The notes: generated from the letters alone by a model not told the origin. Positions 33,260 through 45,339 are shown, numbered from the stretch's first letter. The stretch is 64,000 bases of DNA from Tenodera sinensis (GCA_030765045.1 CM060965.1:149754874-149818873); one strand, 5' to 3'. Numbers and translations: made by a program.

Positions 33260-33485
33260 TAAAAATTATTTTCAAAGACGCTTATTCTTGTAATTGCCTT
33301 ATGTTATCAGTAAAAATTGCCTTATTACCTATTTTCCTAGAAGTACAATGGGATTATGAGAATCGATTGATAGACAATTCCTTTAAGAGCTGGCTGCTAT
33401 GTAGTGGTTTTAACAGTCCATTCTCTTTGCCAGGTCAAGACATAATACGAGAAACTACGACATGCAATTTCATAAAAATATAAAC
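33260..33485. repeat. Unnamed repeat R2, copy 3 (inverted)
   Basis: Inverted relative to 3430-3690. It contains GCTGGCTGCTATGTAGTGGT and TTAACAGTCCATTCTCTTTG then CCAGGTCAAGAC. The 60-codon ORF here shares GFNSPFSLPGQDI with GFDSPFSIHGQEI in copy 1, read from the opposite strand. Confidence 0.7.
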
Positions 33486-33883
33486 CTTTTAAAAATAGTA
33501 GCCATTAACAAGGAGTATCTCGATAATGGTTATCCCTATAAAAATATATATATTTGACAAACAGTGAGTTTTAACAAGATCTATATTTTGGTGTAAGATT
33601 TTGTTCATCTGTTACGATTTATCAGTTAATGTAAAAGCCATCCAGAACGAAGAGGGTTTCAGAGACTATTTCCAGAAATTCCAATTCATTCGTTATGAAA
33701 ATATCTTAAACATGTATTTTAATTAAAATCGTTAAGAGCCGAAGGAAATAAAAAATTTAGAAAAAGTTTCCATGTGAGGAGTAGTTTGGGCTCAGGGTAT
33801 TTTCTTGAAAACCGTCTTGTCGTATTCTTCGAAGGCGACTTACAATGCAAACTTGGTATTTCAGCGAGTCTTTTTCTTCTTTA
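33486..33883. other. Anonymous sequence
   Basis: AT-rich; no gene or repeat recognised. Confidence 0.45.
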
Positions 33884-34010
33884 CACGCACACGCACACAC
33901 GCACACACACATGTTATACTAAAATGTGTTTTGATTAGGGGACCTCAAAACTGATTTTCAGTGTAATCTTCGTATCACATTTTTGAGTGGAGTGCGATAT
34001 CATCTCAATC
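33884..34010 (+). repeat. CA-containing interspersed repeat R3, copy 3
   Basis: A CACG/CA stretch, then AGGGGACCTCAAAACTGATT, TCAGTGTAATCTTCG and ATTTTTGAGTGGAGTGCGAT, in the same order as the tails at 5930-6065 and 18533-18710. Confidence 0.6.
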
Positions 34011-35732
34011 AGCTATATACATGATAGAGAAAGTAAAAGAGAAAGCAAGCAAAACAGTACTTAATGTATGGAGCCTCCACAGTTAGATGTCAAATAATTT
34101 TCAAAAAGCAATTCAATGACCAGGCATTAATTCTTTAAAACCTACAGCATGATAGAATTCCTTAAATTTAAGAATATAACATTCTGAAATCTAACACTTG
34201 GAAATTAACAACAGAATTTTCGAAGGTCACCTTTAATTATGTTCCCTTTTTGTACCTCTTTAACCTGACTGACAAAAACCTATTCTTAATTATTTTTACA
34301 GTGTTCAAAGTACTCTTATCCATAAGTTTGATTATTAAGAAAGATTGGACTAATTTTCTTAATTATACCATCCTTTGATCAGCAACCTTTTAATAAAAAC
34401 ATATTACCAGCACAAAGGTAGATCTACGAGAACTATGTGTTTTAGCGTCCTTGAGTGTTTTCAGAGAAAACAGCTGATTTATACTAGAAAATACAGAAGA
34501 CGGCTCATTTATCCCAGAAGAAGCTGTACAAAGCAAAAGTGAAGAAAAAAGTATTCCCCTATATTTAGAAAAAAGTACATAGCTTGAGAACGTCAAAGCA
34601 GCCATACTTCACAGTAATATCAACCTATACAACAAAGCTTTACCTAAAACTTACGCTGAAATTTCTCCACTTCAAAGTGTATAGCAGTTAGTAGTTTTTT
34701 TTCCTTGTTTTTTGGTGAAAATGCAGAATTTATAGTACAAAATAGCAGGTGCAGTAATATTTTAACAGTAGATATATTTAAAAATATCAGTATCGTGTCT
34801 ACGTGATTCATTTCAAAGAGAAGATTCCAATTGATAAGAGGGCATAATAAATGAAACTGTAATTTATGGACAATTTTCGACATTTAATCTCTCCTTAAAC
34901 ATACCATTCGTCCCGATTTTTCTGAGAACGTCCCAATTTGGCCAAGCACTGAGATAACTGTTCCATAGGAAACCCTTCGGATCGCCGAGTTAGCACGCTT
35001 TCTGAATAATTCAAAAGAACAAACAGTATTTGTGATTTCTCCGAATCGCTGACGTGCACCGACTGTTAAATGTTTTCATGGTGGTTTAAGCTTCTTATCC
35101 TGCTTGAAAGTATATTAATCCGATTACGATTATGTATCTAGTAATTTTTATCGGCTGCGATACCAGCGCCTGGCGGCTTTCAAAATTGAGCAGTTGGTAG
35201 CAGTGTGTTGCTTGGATATTAATTTGTTTTCTTAGTTACGTTGTTCGAAAATGGCGTAAGTTGGTATGATGGTGAACTTGGAAACGACTAAAATCATGGA
35301 ATATACAAGATATCTCGCTACTGAAATTATTAAATGAAGTAGTTTAAAAGACTACAGAATGAATAAATGTCCAGAAATCAAACTCAAGTAGTGTCATACA
35401 GCTCGTCTTTCACAAACGTACAGGTTACTTTGCATTAAGAAAACAAATTACAGATCCACAAATGCGAATTAATACAATTTCACCAAGCAAAAGAGTGCTA
35501 ATACTTAAGAATGATATAGTTATCGAAGGTTTAAAGTTAAGTTTTAGAAAGTGAACATTTTTATATCAAGGAATAATGTTGATATTACGATGAATTCTAC
35601 TGTAAGTGACAGTGGATAGCTTTTGCAAAAATGAAAGAAAGGATACGAAAATGCGAGGTAAGAAACAATTTTGAAAGGGGAATACAGTATGCAGTAGACC
35701 ATTACCTTTTCTTGGAGAAGAACAAAACTAAC
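34011..35732. other. Anonymous sequence
   Basis: ORFs of 60-80 codons without known motifs. A patch at 35150-35260 includes CCAGCGCCTGGCGGC and AAAATGGCGTAAG, discussed under rejected items. Confidence 0.45.
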
Positions 35733-35809
35733 AGAAAGAGACTTGATGCAGATAGATACACAAGTACAATAATTGTGCTTGTGTATCTATCTGCATCAAG
35801 TCTCTTTCT
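35733..35809. repeat. Hairpin 1: 32-bp perfect inverted repeat
   Basis: Arms 35733-35764 and 35778-35809 are perfectly complementary over 32 bp. The 13-nt centre is itself nearly palindromic, with one T/G mismatch, four more pairs and a 3-nt loop. The left arm starts AGAAAGAGACTTGATGCAGA. Confidence 0.97.
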
Positions 35810-35812
35810 CGA

Positions 35813-35875
35813 AAAGTACGAGTAATGCCATTGTATAATAAATTATTTATTATACAATGGCATTACTCGTACTTT
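35813..35875. repeat. Hairpin 2: 63-bp perfect palindrome
   Basis: Arms 35813-35843 and 35845-35875 pair without a mismatch over 31 bp around a single central base (35844). The left arm starts AAAGTACGAGTAATGCCATT. Three bases separate it from hairpin 1, and a bulge-tolerant CG pair extends it to 35877. Confidence 0.97.
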
Positions 35876-35877
35876 CG

Positions 35878-36417
35878 CCCATTAGTTCAAATTAGTCAGG
35901 CGACATCTAAACCTGACGTAGCGTGCAGGAAACGTCTGGCATTCTCAAACTCTGTCACATCGCCTTAAGTTACGTTAAGTCAACCCTCAATAGCTTCATT
36001 TAATACAATGTGTGACTTTCACGTCTATGTCCCGTTGCGTTAAGTCATTTTAAGTAAAGTTTATCATAATCCTGGCATAAGTTCATTATAAATAAGCTAA
36101 ATAAGTGACATCTTCAATAACAGAAAATACAGAATGAGTTAAATACCCTAGATATACAAGAATATGAAGTGGCAAAATAAATGCAGAACAGGTAAAAATA
36201 GAAAAGCTAAGCTATTATATAAAAGGCATTAAGATAATTAGTGATTAAGATATAATAAGTGTATCCAGTGGCTTTTGGATAATTACATGCAGGAACGATA
36301 AGCTAAGGTGTGGAACAGTGAAATGTTCTGGTGTATAGGCGTTAAAGAGATTCTAGTTATCATAGGATGTCTATAAATAAGAATGGCAAGAAGTTAATTC
36401 TTTTTCCCCAGCCCTTG
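35878..36417. other. Anonymous sequence
   Basis: AT-rich; no gene or repeat recognised. CGTTAAGT-type words recur at 35965-36060 but not as a tandem array. Confidence 0.45.
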
Positions 36418-37045
36418 AGTTTCTTCCTTCCTTCCTTCCTTCCTTCCTTCCTCCCTCCCTCCCTCCCTCCCGCCCACCCTCCCTCCGTCCCTCCTTGCTT
36501 CCCTCCTTTTCTCCCTCCCTCTCCCCTCTTTCCCCCTTCCTTCCCTCCTTCCTTTTCTCCTTCCTTCCCTCTCTCCTTCCTTCATCCCTCCCTCCCTCCT
36601 TCCTTCCCTCGCTCCTTCCCACGTTCCATCGCACCTTCCATATCACCTTCCTTCCCACCTTCATTCCCACCTTCCTTCCCACCTTCCTTCCTTCCCTCCT
36701 TCCTTCCCTCCTTCCTTCTCTCCTTCCTTTCCTCCTTCCTTTCCTCCTTCCTTCGCTCCTTCCTTCCCTCCTTCCTTCCCTCCTTCCTTCCCTCCTTCCT
36801 TCCCTCCTTCCTTCCCTCCTTCCTTCCCTCCTTCCTTCCCTCCTTCCTTTCCTCTCTCATTTCCTCTCTCCTTCCCTCTCTTCTTCCTTCCTTCCTCCCT
36901 CCCTCCTACCCTGCTTACTTACCTCCCTCCTTCCCTGCTTACTTACCTCCCTCCCTCCTTCCCTCCTTTTCTCCTTTCCTAGGTCCTACCGTCCTTTCCT
37001 CCTTCCGTCAACCCTCCTTCATTCCCTCCCTCCCCTTCCCTCCTG
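36418..37045. repeat. Polypyrimidine (CTTCC/CCTT)n tract, about 630 bp
   Basis: The plus strand is almost pure C/T: TTCC runs, then CTCC-rich text, then regular CCTTCCTTCCCT-type units (36690-36860), then TTACCTCCCTCC units. The long Pro/Ser/Leu-rich ORFs here on plus and Glu/Gly/Arg/Lys-rich ones on minus result from the repeat. Such purine/pyrimidine tracts can form triplex (H-DNA) structures. Confidence 0.96.
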
Positions 37046-38394
37046 TCTGAAGGTCTTTCTGTCAGGCGTACCCAACTCTCATGAGTATCAGGAACCATAG
37101 CTCCGCCGAGGTCAACTCAACCCGGATAAGTCCCGTGTCGAAAGTTCGAACCATTACTAAATGATATGGGTGATTAATTATTAACTTCTCTAGGAATCAT
37201 TGGGAAATTAAAGTATAAAGTATATCAGCAATTGGTTTCTTAGGTTTTGTTGTTTGACCCCACCATATATTCAGTTGTTTATTAAAATATATAATCAACC
37301 TATTAAAATAATTACTATTTTAGTTGCATCACGTACTTCTAGTATCATGAGAAGTGCTTGGGGTCCGCAGCCCCCTCAGCACGGCAGCTGAAGGGGTTGG
37401 AACCGCTTCCCTACGGGATCTGTTTAAACACAGTATCCTAGAATCATCTGTGCAAGATACTTCCGATATCTAATTGCTTAAATCAGATTGTAAGTGCTTG
37501 CGCTTTACTTGTCTTGTGCCATGAAGACTATACGTTTCTTCACCCTACTTCGCGCTGCAGTAAACTGAAGTTTGATATTGTATCGTGGCAGCAGGAACTT
37601 TATAGAGGGGTTTTCACTGTGCATAACTGTCTTCGTTTTCAGCTTCTATGGTAGATACCTCAGCTACAATATCTATCTTAAGCCGCACCTCTTCAAGTGT
37701 GTTGTTCAATGAAGTGGGGCATTTTCCATTCCTCTGCGGGTGCCCTTCAGTTATATTCAGAATTTGCGTTCTCCAAGCAAATTTAACCGCATTCCATGGT
37801 TGTTTTTATTCTTATGTCAGAATACATTTTGGATGTCGTCTTCTTCTGGACAAGATGATAAGAATCAAGATGCTGGAGCTGTTCCATTATCCTCTGTGAC
37901 TCCCAGACCCTCCCCCACCCCGCAGCATCACTTCTTGTTAGTAGCGTTCCTTCTGTTGCTTAAAGCACTATCTATTCAAAAGCGCAATATTAGCATCATT
38001 CAGCTTTTGTTCCGAAAGGATATGCTTTGATACTGGTGGACTGGGAGGCTCGTGGGTGAGGCTCTTCATATATGTATACAGTGTGTTCCTTACATTGCAT
38101 GGCAGCGTACTGCGCGTGTGCCTGATCTGCGCAATATCCACTACACCAGAGATTTTCCGTTTTAAAGCTCCCATGTTATTTACTCATGAGAGATAGTGTG
38201 CCGTTTTATTTCTGTATTTTTCTCTTGGCACAATATTCTCCCTTAGTACCATATATATATAATATGTAAAAATATTATGCAGCTTAGGGATTTATGAAGA
38301 CTTCATTTACATTTAAAGGCAGCATCAAAAGGTTAAATATTGTACGCATGGTGATTTCCTACGAGCTCTACCGGGAGAGTAAAACATCCGAACC
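37046..38394. other. Anonymous sequence
   Basis: ORFs of 68-96 codons at 37648-38174 on both strands have no recognised motif. A tRNA-like GTTCGAACC at 37144-37152 has no matching A box. Confidence 0.45.
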
Positions 38395-38870
38395 ATAGAA
38401 ACGTGCGGATTAAACCGTACAAGATTTTAGAAGCACTTTTAAAGGCTTTACGTACCAACTTTATGAAAGGAGGTGCTGAAACTCTCCATCGACATTGCCC
38501 TTACATTTTTGGCACCTGTTTAGAAAACTATCCATCCCTTGCCGTAGCTCAGGTTCAGAAATGTTGGCAACTTTCTGGTGGATATTTTGTTTTAATTCTT
38601 CCAGAGTGTGTGGGTTTGTCTTTTACACTTTATTAAGTTACCCCAGAGATAAATATCGCAGAGGTTAGGTCGGCGGACCGAGGGGGGCCACAAATCTCCA
38701 CTAATAATTCTGTCCTGAAACACAATTGTTGTCATCGAAAAATTGGTCGTATGGGCTGTTGTAGAGTCTTGTTGAAAGGCAGAATCACGTTTCCTGTCTG
38801 TTAATTCTCTAAAAGAGGAGGAGCGGCAAAATTGCATTCACGTATGTACGGACATTAACTGCTGACTCGA
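38395..38870 (-). pseudogene. Mariner-like transposase C-terminal relic, copy 1
   Basis: A minus frame (38837-38592) reads FRELTDRKRDSAFQQDSTTA then HTTNFSM, with the second catalytic Asp in QQDSTTAHT, then DRIISGDLWPP and LCDIYLWGNL, with the third in CDIYLW. Downstream in another frame come ANISEPELRQGMDSF and LNRCQKCKGNVDGEFQHLL, the usual C-terminal helices. This is the widespread insect mariner-like family with FQQDGATAHT and DFFLWGYLK motifs. The first Asp and HTH domain are missing. The sequence is closely related to 39005-39185 and 58655-59085. Confidence 0.82.
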
Positions 38871-39004
38871 AAAAAATTGACCCTATAACTCGGAACCTAA
38901 AATTTTTCATGAAGTAACCCTTCATGACGAAAAATTTGGCGTATGATACCCCATTAGCGTAGAATGGTTTCTCACAGTTCCAAAGCGATCTCTATCTGTT
39001 GGAT

Positions 39005-39185
39005 AACTTAAAACATAAAGACAAACACCCACACCCTGCAAGAATTAAAACAAAATATCTGCCTAGAAATTTCCAGTATTTCTCAACGTGAACTACGGCG
39101 AGCGATGGGTAGTTTCCTAAAGAGGTGCCAACAATGTATGTATGGAGAACAACGGTGGCCAATTTCAGCATCTTACTTCATAAAC
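39005..39185 (+). pseudogene. Mariner-like transposase C-terminal relic, copy 2 (opposite strand)
   Basis: The plus strand reads NPHTLQELKQNICLEISSIS then QRELRRAMGSFLKRCQQC, the C-terminal tail of the same family as 38395-38870, but in the opposite orientation and only 130 bp away. It ends near GGCCAATTTCAGCATC, the equivalent of FQHLL. Confidence 0.78.
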
Positions 39186-39311
39186 TTGGCCAATAGGGCC
39201 TATAAAGGTACTTTAAAATGTTGTATGATTTGGTTCGCGTCTTTCTGTGATAGCGGTGGACGGAAACGAGGGCGAGGATGCCCACGGGCAAAACACTGCG
39301 CAGCCCATTCG

Positions 39312-39314
<3 letters not shown>

Positions 39315-39373
<59 letters not shown>
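39315..39373. repeat. T59 homopolymer
   Basis: An uninterrupted run of 59 T. It could be the poly(A) tail of a minus-strand retroposon, but the minus-strand text before it (CAGGAAACCCGGGAGAGC) is not recognised. The exact length in an assembly may be unreliable. Confidence 0.95.
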
Positions 39374-39376
<3 letters not shown>

Positions 39377-41297
39377 CTCCCGGGTTTCCTGTTTTGAAAT
39401 TATATCTCTTTTCATTTTAATACAATAGCTCTTGTCAACATAACCTTAGCGGAGTATATTTTTTGTTGCCGGCAGGTAACCGTATATCTTCAGCCATATT
39501 AATATTCTTGAATATGTCCATTACCACCAACTTCCCCTGCCTCTATGCACCTACGTCCAATTTCAGTTGTAAGTTAACCCCTTTTTAAAATTAAAACCCC
39601 GGCTCATACAAAAATCGACTACTGCTAGCACACGAATTAAAATAAATTGACATAACTCGCCAATACAGATGAAGAAACTTAATGACGGAACGGTTACCTT
39701 GTTCTTGTTACACCTGTCGCTTTCGTCGTAACTGACTGGTTCACTTTCTGGCAGGAGGAGGATGTGTCCGCCATGCAATATAAGAAACACCAATCAAAGC
39801 CATAATGCAACCGACCTTCACACTACTGTACCCGTGATGTTCTCCAAACCCTTTGATCACGTGCCTGCGACCTTACGTCGTGTCTTGGCGCGGAATCTTA
39901 AAAGGTGCAGTTAGGTAGACCAAGATGTGAGCTATAATGATTAGTAACTCTATTACAAATTGTGTTGAAAGTCTTGATCCGCATCGAGACATTCCTGGCA
40001 TTCGCCAAGATGTTTTAGGTAATTCATGAACAAGAGTTTCAATGTTAAAGGTTTAAGCAAATGTTTTGAAAATATGTAATTGTGTGTAACACAGAGACCT
40101 CTTTGAAGAAATTTGGAATGACAGAACAGTTTCGTCAATTTTTTCTTGTGTTAGAACATTTCCTTTTCGCCTTTTAGGTTTAGCGTTTAGCAATCTCGTT
40201 ATTCTAGACTTATTAACCGCACATTTAAAAGTTTATCTATCTGAAACTGGGGTGTCAGGCAATTTCTACAGAAATTTTTTACACACTTGTCTACATTACT
40301 GGTTTTTATGTATGCAATCGTACACGAAAATACTTCGATCAAGCGTGAATATTTCGGTAGGCATTTCAATGGACTATTAAGAATACTCGAATGAAGTTCA
40401 TACACATGTCTTGAATAAACTTTCACTTTCGAGATACACAGTGAACAAACTCCAGTCTTAAAAGCTCCAACGGAAGATGACAACTGCACAGTAAGTTTAA
40501 CGTAGCCTTGAGTGGGTCATTCACAGCTGGCGCGTTGCGTAAAAATACAAAGTTCATTTCAATGATCTATGGCCTGGCTATCAATGGAACGGATGGTATA
40601 AATTATGACACATAAACATGGCTTCAGCCCTTTCTTGTTCACAGTAAACTACCAGAAGTATCAGCATTTTCCTTTTGTAGCCCAGGATCACGCCCAGTTC
40701 TTATAACGTAGTGCACCAGACAAGCTTTAGATGAATTTTTATACCATTACGTATAGTGTTCCATACCACAGTATTTTGGCAAAAGTCGATTTCTTGTAAA
40801 CGTACATCCGAAGGTAGGTGTCTATTTAAACATATATCACCCTTAAATGGGGAATAGATAGCGAATGTGGACTACTAAAAATAGCCCAACCATTTTGTAG
40901 TTATATGAAAGGCCGATCGCTCAAACTCAGGGGCAGATGTAGATATTTGATGTAGATAATGCTTCAAATTTAAAGATAATCAATAGCCCTATAAAAAGGT
41001 CCTCACTTCTAAGCTATATCAACGTGGAGACAGAAAAAGCATTCCATCCAAGTTGTATATACATATAATCTGTTTCAAATTAGAACCATCCTGTTGTAAA
41101 CATATGGGATGGAAGAAAGAGACACAGATACTGTAACGGAACGCTCTTGGGCTGCTGATTGGTGCAGGGAAATTCATGGGTGTTTAAAGAAGCGGTTACT
41201 ATACCATAAAATGAAAAGAAAACAGATGCAAAAGGAAGACATAAATTCCAACTCTTAAAGGCTAACACAAGTGTTTGGTTTAACAACGAGGAAATTA
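39374..41297. other. Anonymous sequence
   Basis: Several 60-96 codon ORFs (39563-39793, 39953-40138, 40199-40489 and 41080-41286, all minus) show no domain I recognise. Confidence 0.45.
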
Positions 41298-41430
41298 CGA
41301 CCGACTCGGTTAACCGAACTCATTAAGCCACTACTCGTGAATGGAAGATCTGTGGTTCAAACTCTGCCAGGATCGTCCACTTTGACCATGAGTTTGTCCC
41401 ACGATTTCCCCAGGGTTAACTTAACCCTTT
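41298..41430 (+). mobile_element. tRNA-derived SINE relic
   Basis: An A-box-like CTCGGTTAACCGAACTC is followed 45 bp later by the B-box-like GTGGTTCAAACTCTGCC, and then a T/C-rich body with CCACGATTTCCCCAGGGTTA. The latter resembles the CGTGGTTTCCCC-type body of the SINE at 57372-57545. Confidence 0.6.
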
Positions 41431-43127
41431 AATGGGCAACATATACGTTTCAAAACTTTTGAGATAATTATTGGCTCTTTCTTTAATTTCTTGTTATGCT
41501 GACCTGAATAAATAGAATTCAAGTATTTGCAGTATATTTCAAGTATTTATCTTATATTGCAAATATATTAGGTAATATTTTTCATTAAAATTGTAGTGTT
41601 GTTTCTTTTTTTGAAGAATAAGAAGCAAAATCTATATAACTACAGGCAAATGTAGCTCTGTCAACACCTAAGTTTGCCATTATACCGGTTATTTTTACCC
41701 TCCCCGTCTTTTATCTCAGCCACACTTGACTGCAGTTTCTGGGACTTTAAATGGATTGCCAGTACATTGCTTATCGCTATAACGATCACAGCTATTTTAA
41801 TCGCTTCTGAGGTGCCCTCGAAAGGTAAATAAAAACTGGTTTAAGAATTAGAGTTAGAACGGCTTATGTATATTCCTCAAAATAGGAAATAAATGGAGAA
41901 TGGATTATCATGACCTATTACAATTTTTAAATATATATTATTCATTGATTTGGAGGATTAAGGAGGGCACCTGCCGAATAAGTGTTAAGCTGTCTGATTA
42001 TATGTCTGATTATATTTCCAGTGATTTTTGAAAGCGATCAGTATCGATAATGTGGAAGTTGAATCACTTACTTTGATATTCAGCGGGGATGAGCAATAGC
42101 TAGCGCACCGAACCTTCTAGATTTCTCGTGGGATTATAACAGAGTTAGCTATGTTGTATGTATCTTTGGAGCGGAATAACGCGATTACGCATTGGGATAG
42201 CTCAGGCTCATTAATATCTTGATTGTTCAGAAATGTCTTCCATCATTTTCCTCTTGATGCCTTATGAATTATGCATCCATTCTAAATAATGCGTCAATCT
42301 CCATACAAACCTATTTACTTTCCTAAGACTGTAGCGTCAGTTTCGATCCATTAAAACAAACCACCCTCACGATTTGCATTCCTTTTGGATTCAAGGATGA
42401 CACACTTTACTTTGAAAGCCCTCGTAAGAAAATGTAAAATATAAAGGCTTTGGGAACACAATAGTCTTATGTGACGGAAAAAATAAGTTTCGAGAAAGTA
42501 CAAAAGCATATATAACATAAATCTGCATGAAAAACATAAATTTTAATACACTTGGTGATATGTACTTCAAGAGCCTTATAAATCCGTGTAAATCAGAATA
42601 AAGAGGATAAAAAAGTCAATTATGTAAGTCCTGTCACTGTGTATAAGATGATAATAGCTTAGAGTTTTCAGGCAAATAGCAACAGAGTTAGAATCGGAAA
42701 CAAGCATAAAAAAGGTAAAGAAGTGAGATGCGTCTTAGAAACAAAGGTACACAGATAAGCATCATACCAAATACAAACATACTAAACTATTGCGCTGCAA
42801 AAGAACATACAGCATACAAAAATACAAAGGAGTGAGACATAGTTTCGAGATAGGTGTTTCCAGTTTAGGGAAACGAGTTGTTTAAAATTAATATAAATTG
42901 TATCAAGCAAAATATTGTTTTCAACTGTTTAAAACTGTACCATAGTGTTGATTTATTAAGCATTGTTTTTCCTCACCCAGCCAGCTATAAAATGGGTATT
43001 CTTAGCTTGATAGGAAAACAAAGTTTCTTTTTTTGTACAAAAATAACTAAGAAAACCACTCATGTGCCCGTTCCAAACTCTGATTGGTATTTCTAAATAA
43101 TGTAAAGATAAACAGTATGTTCCTCAT
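41431..43127. other. Anonymous sequence
   Basis: Mostly AT-rich. It contains a 12-bp direct duplication TGTCTGATTATA at about 41993-42017 and a weak tRNA-like trace at 42080-42150. No coding signal. Confidence 0.45.
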
Positions 43128-43255
43128 TTATACCAATTATTATTTATTTATGCCAAAAAACTTACTGTTTTTAAACACACAAGCCGTGTGTGGGCAATGT
43201 TTGAGTTTTTATGTTCCAGTTCTACCTCTCAATCATTTATACCTACCAAGTTTAC
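43128..43255. repeat. Second copy of the 505-910 repeat, palindrome mostly absent
   Basis: TATTTATGCCAAAAAACTTA, AAACACACAAGCCGTGTGTG and GGCAATGTTT match 505-568. TTCTACCTCTCAATC and AGTTTACTAAAAGCAGTAAT match the sequence around and after 880-925. The tRNA-like palindrome in between is missing or reduced to a few bases. Confidence 0.65.
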
Positions 43256-43752
43256 TAAAAGCAGTAATTTTCCTTTTTTGATTCCTGCAGGAGTTGTGAG
43301 ATGTTTTTGTTCTTTTCGTACAAAAACTGCGTGATAGTCACAATGACATTATTTACAAGCATATTCAGCTTTCAGCCCTGAAAATATTTTGACGAGTACT
43401 GCGACTATATAATACACGTAGACAATTAATTTGCTAAAGTTAGAGCTTAAAATGAAAGTATCCTTCCCGTACGTTCTTCTCTGGTACTTTGGTGTAGTAA
43501 ATATACGAAGTTATTTCTCCTTAGATGGAGTGCCATAATAGGAGCGCAAATCTCTTCGAATGGTGGTGTGAGATATCTACAGGAGTATTCAAATGTAATT
43601 GACATTGGGTCGGAAAGACACTAGTGGTGATAATGCATATTGGAGAGCTATAAATCACTTTAATAAATGTTTATGAAGACGTTTACATCTACCTTAACAT
43701 TGTATTGTATCTACAATAAATAACATGTGGCTGATCAACACGAAAGTCGGCG

Positions 43753-43758
<6 letters not shown>
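43256..43758. other. Anonymous sequence
   Basis: No gene or repeat recognised. Confidence 0.45.
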
Positions 43759-43834
<76 letters not shown>

Positions 43835-43857
43835 TGTGCGCACGCGCGCGCGTGTGT
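43759..43857. repeat. (TG)n microsatellite with CGCGCG core
   Basis: About 72 bp of pure TG, a TTTG break, then TGTGTGCGCACGCGCGCGCG and TGTG. The run is almost entirely alternating purine-pyrimidine, with strong Z-DNA potential. Confidence 0.97.
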
Positions 43858-45339
43858 TCATTGTCCTTTGTTTATACCCAAAATGCATGTTTATTTTACT
43901 TTGCTTTGCTTCTTGATATTGATCGTTTTGCTGATTTATGAGATTGTATCTGACATCTAGTGTGTTAAATAATATTTTATTTGATGCTGAGTGAAAAGAA
44001 AAGGATTGTAATTTTAATGATGCTATGAAGACAGGCAGCCTGCTAATTTATTTAATAGTATTCTATCGATCATGCTCCAATTCCACATGCTTAACTGAAA
44101 AGGATTGTAAGAAAATTTACTGAAATGGACGCGTAAGTCATTTGTCAAGATCAGGGCATCCGAGATGTGCAGCTGATGAGAATACTGGATGTTGACTTCA
44201 GTGAGCCAGGAAATTCAAAGTTACCTATACATAATTTGGCGTTTTAATGCAGTGTAAGTAAAATTTCCGTGAGGAAAATTCCTAAAATTGTCGAATAGCA
44301 CTCGTACAAAATTCAACTTTTGGATGACAACTTTTCCAGGACGATATTTGGAGTTTTGAGAATTAATAATGCTCCAGGGTTTCTAAGATAAATCATGTTT
44401 TCAGATAAATTTACGTTAGCCTAAATTGATTTGTCAACAGACATAACTGCCGATACTGGTCAGATATAAATAAATCCATAATGGATGAAGGAGGACCCCA
44501 CGTAGTATCCATAGAAACTGAATGTTTGGGCTACTATTGGTAGTAGTCAGATTATTGGTCCTTCCTTCTTCGAAAAAGCGCTAAACCTACTGAATACCTG
44601 GAGTGACTTTGAAATCAAGTAGTACTGGTGCGAAATCCTTATTGTCATTACTGAAATTGTTTCTCCCATCGAATGCCATTTGTCAAGCAACTGAAGGCTT
44701 GCCAATTTGAACAAAGAATTTAAGGTGAACTGCTTTATTTTTATTCCGTGTTTTCTCTATTTATTGAAAGGCTTTTGAGGAGTACTACCCAAATACACAA
44801 GAATAGGTAGTAAAATAGAGTTGTGGTCACTTCCGGCTAAACAGCATTAACATAATTTTTGAGATTCCTGTACGTGACTATCTCTGTACATCGAGTGTCA
44901 TGTTGATGAATCACATGCTTCAAAAGTTATTTAAGTGATGCGGAATTTAACTAACCTGTGTATTATTACACCTGAATTGAACTTTTAATTATATTTATAT
45001 ATGGATGTAAACACAGTAATCCGCGGTACAGGAAGCTTGATTTTGCGATTCGCATGTTTGTGTAAACTGTCCAATTTTGGATATTTGTCTACAGTTGGAC
45101 TCGCTTCTTATCCTCTTTCTGTTAACGCAACCCACAGTAGACACTTTAGAGGGAGAGGAAAGACCCCATCCACAATTGTATTTAAAAGGTATTCGAATAG
45201 GTAATGCTCAAACGGTTTGTAGAAAGTTTGGGCATCTGCTGTCATTCTTAAAACATGGAATGTTTTACATGGCCAGAACTCAGCATAATACCTTGCCCAC
45301 TTGCTGTAGGCACGATGTCTCCTCTTCTCTGTTTATCCT
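43858..45339. other. Anonymous sequence
   Basis: ORFs at 45001-45349 have no recognised motif. No repeat seen. Confidence 0.45.

Noticed and set aside
35165..35260. Host promoter/first exon: a CCAGCGCCTGGCGGC motif followed by AAAATGGC|GTAAG
   Set aside because: Only one start-like and donor-like combination, with no acceptor or continuing exon nearby. Such pairs occur by chance in 64 kb. The CTCF-like spacing is also wrong.
36367..37100. Long Pro/Ser/Leu-rich (227 and 201 codons) and Glu/Gly/Arg/Lys-rich open frames
   Set aside because: They are produced by the polypyrimidine tract and contain no non-repeat protein sequence of note.
37140..37155. GTTCGAACC as a tRNA B box
   Set aside because: No A box at the right distance on either strand. 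GTTCGAAC is a short palindrome expected by chance.
42080..42150. tRNA-like SINE trace (GAGCAATAGCTAGCGCACC then CGTGGGATTATAAC)
   Set aside because: The B box is too damaged and no body or second copy is seen, so it is not listed as a feature.
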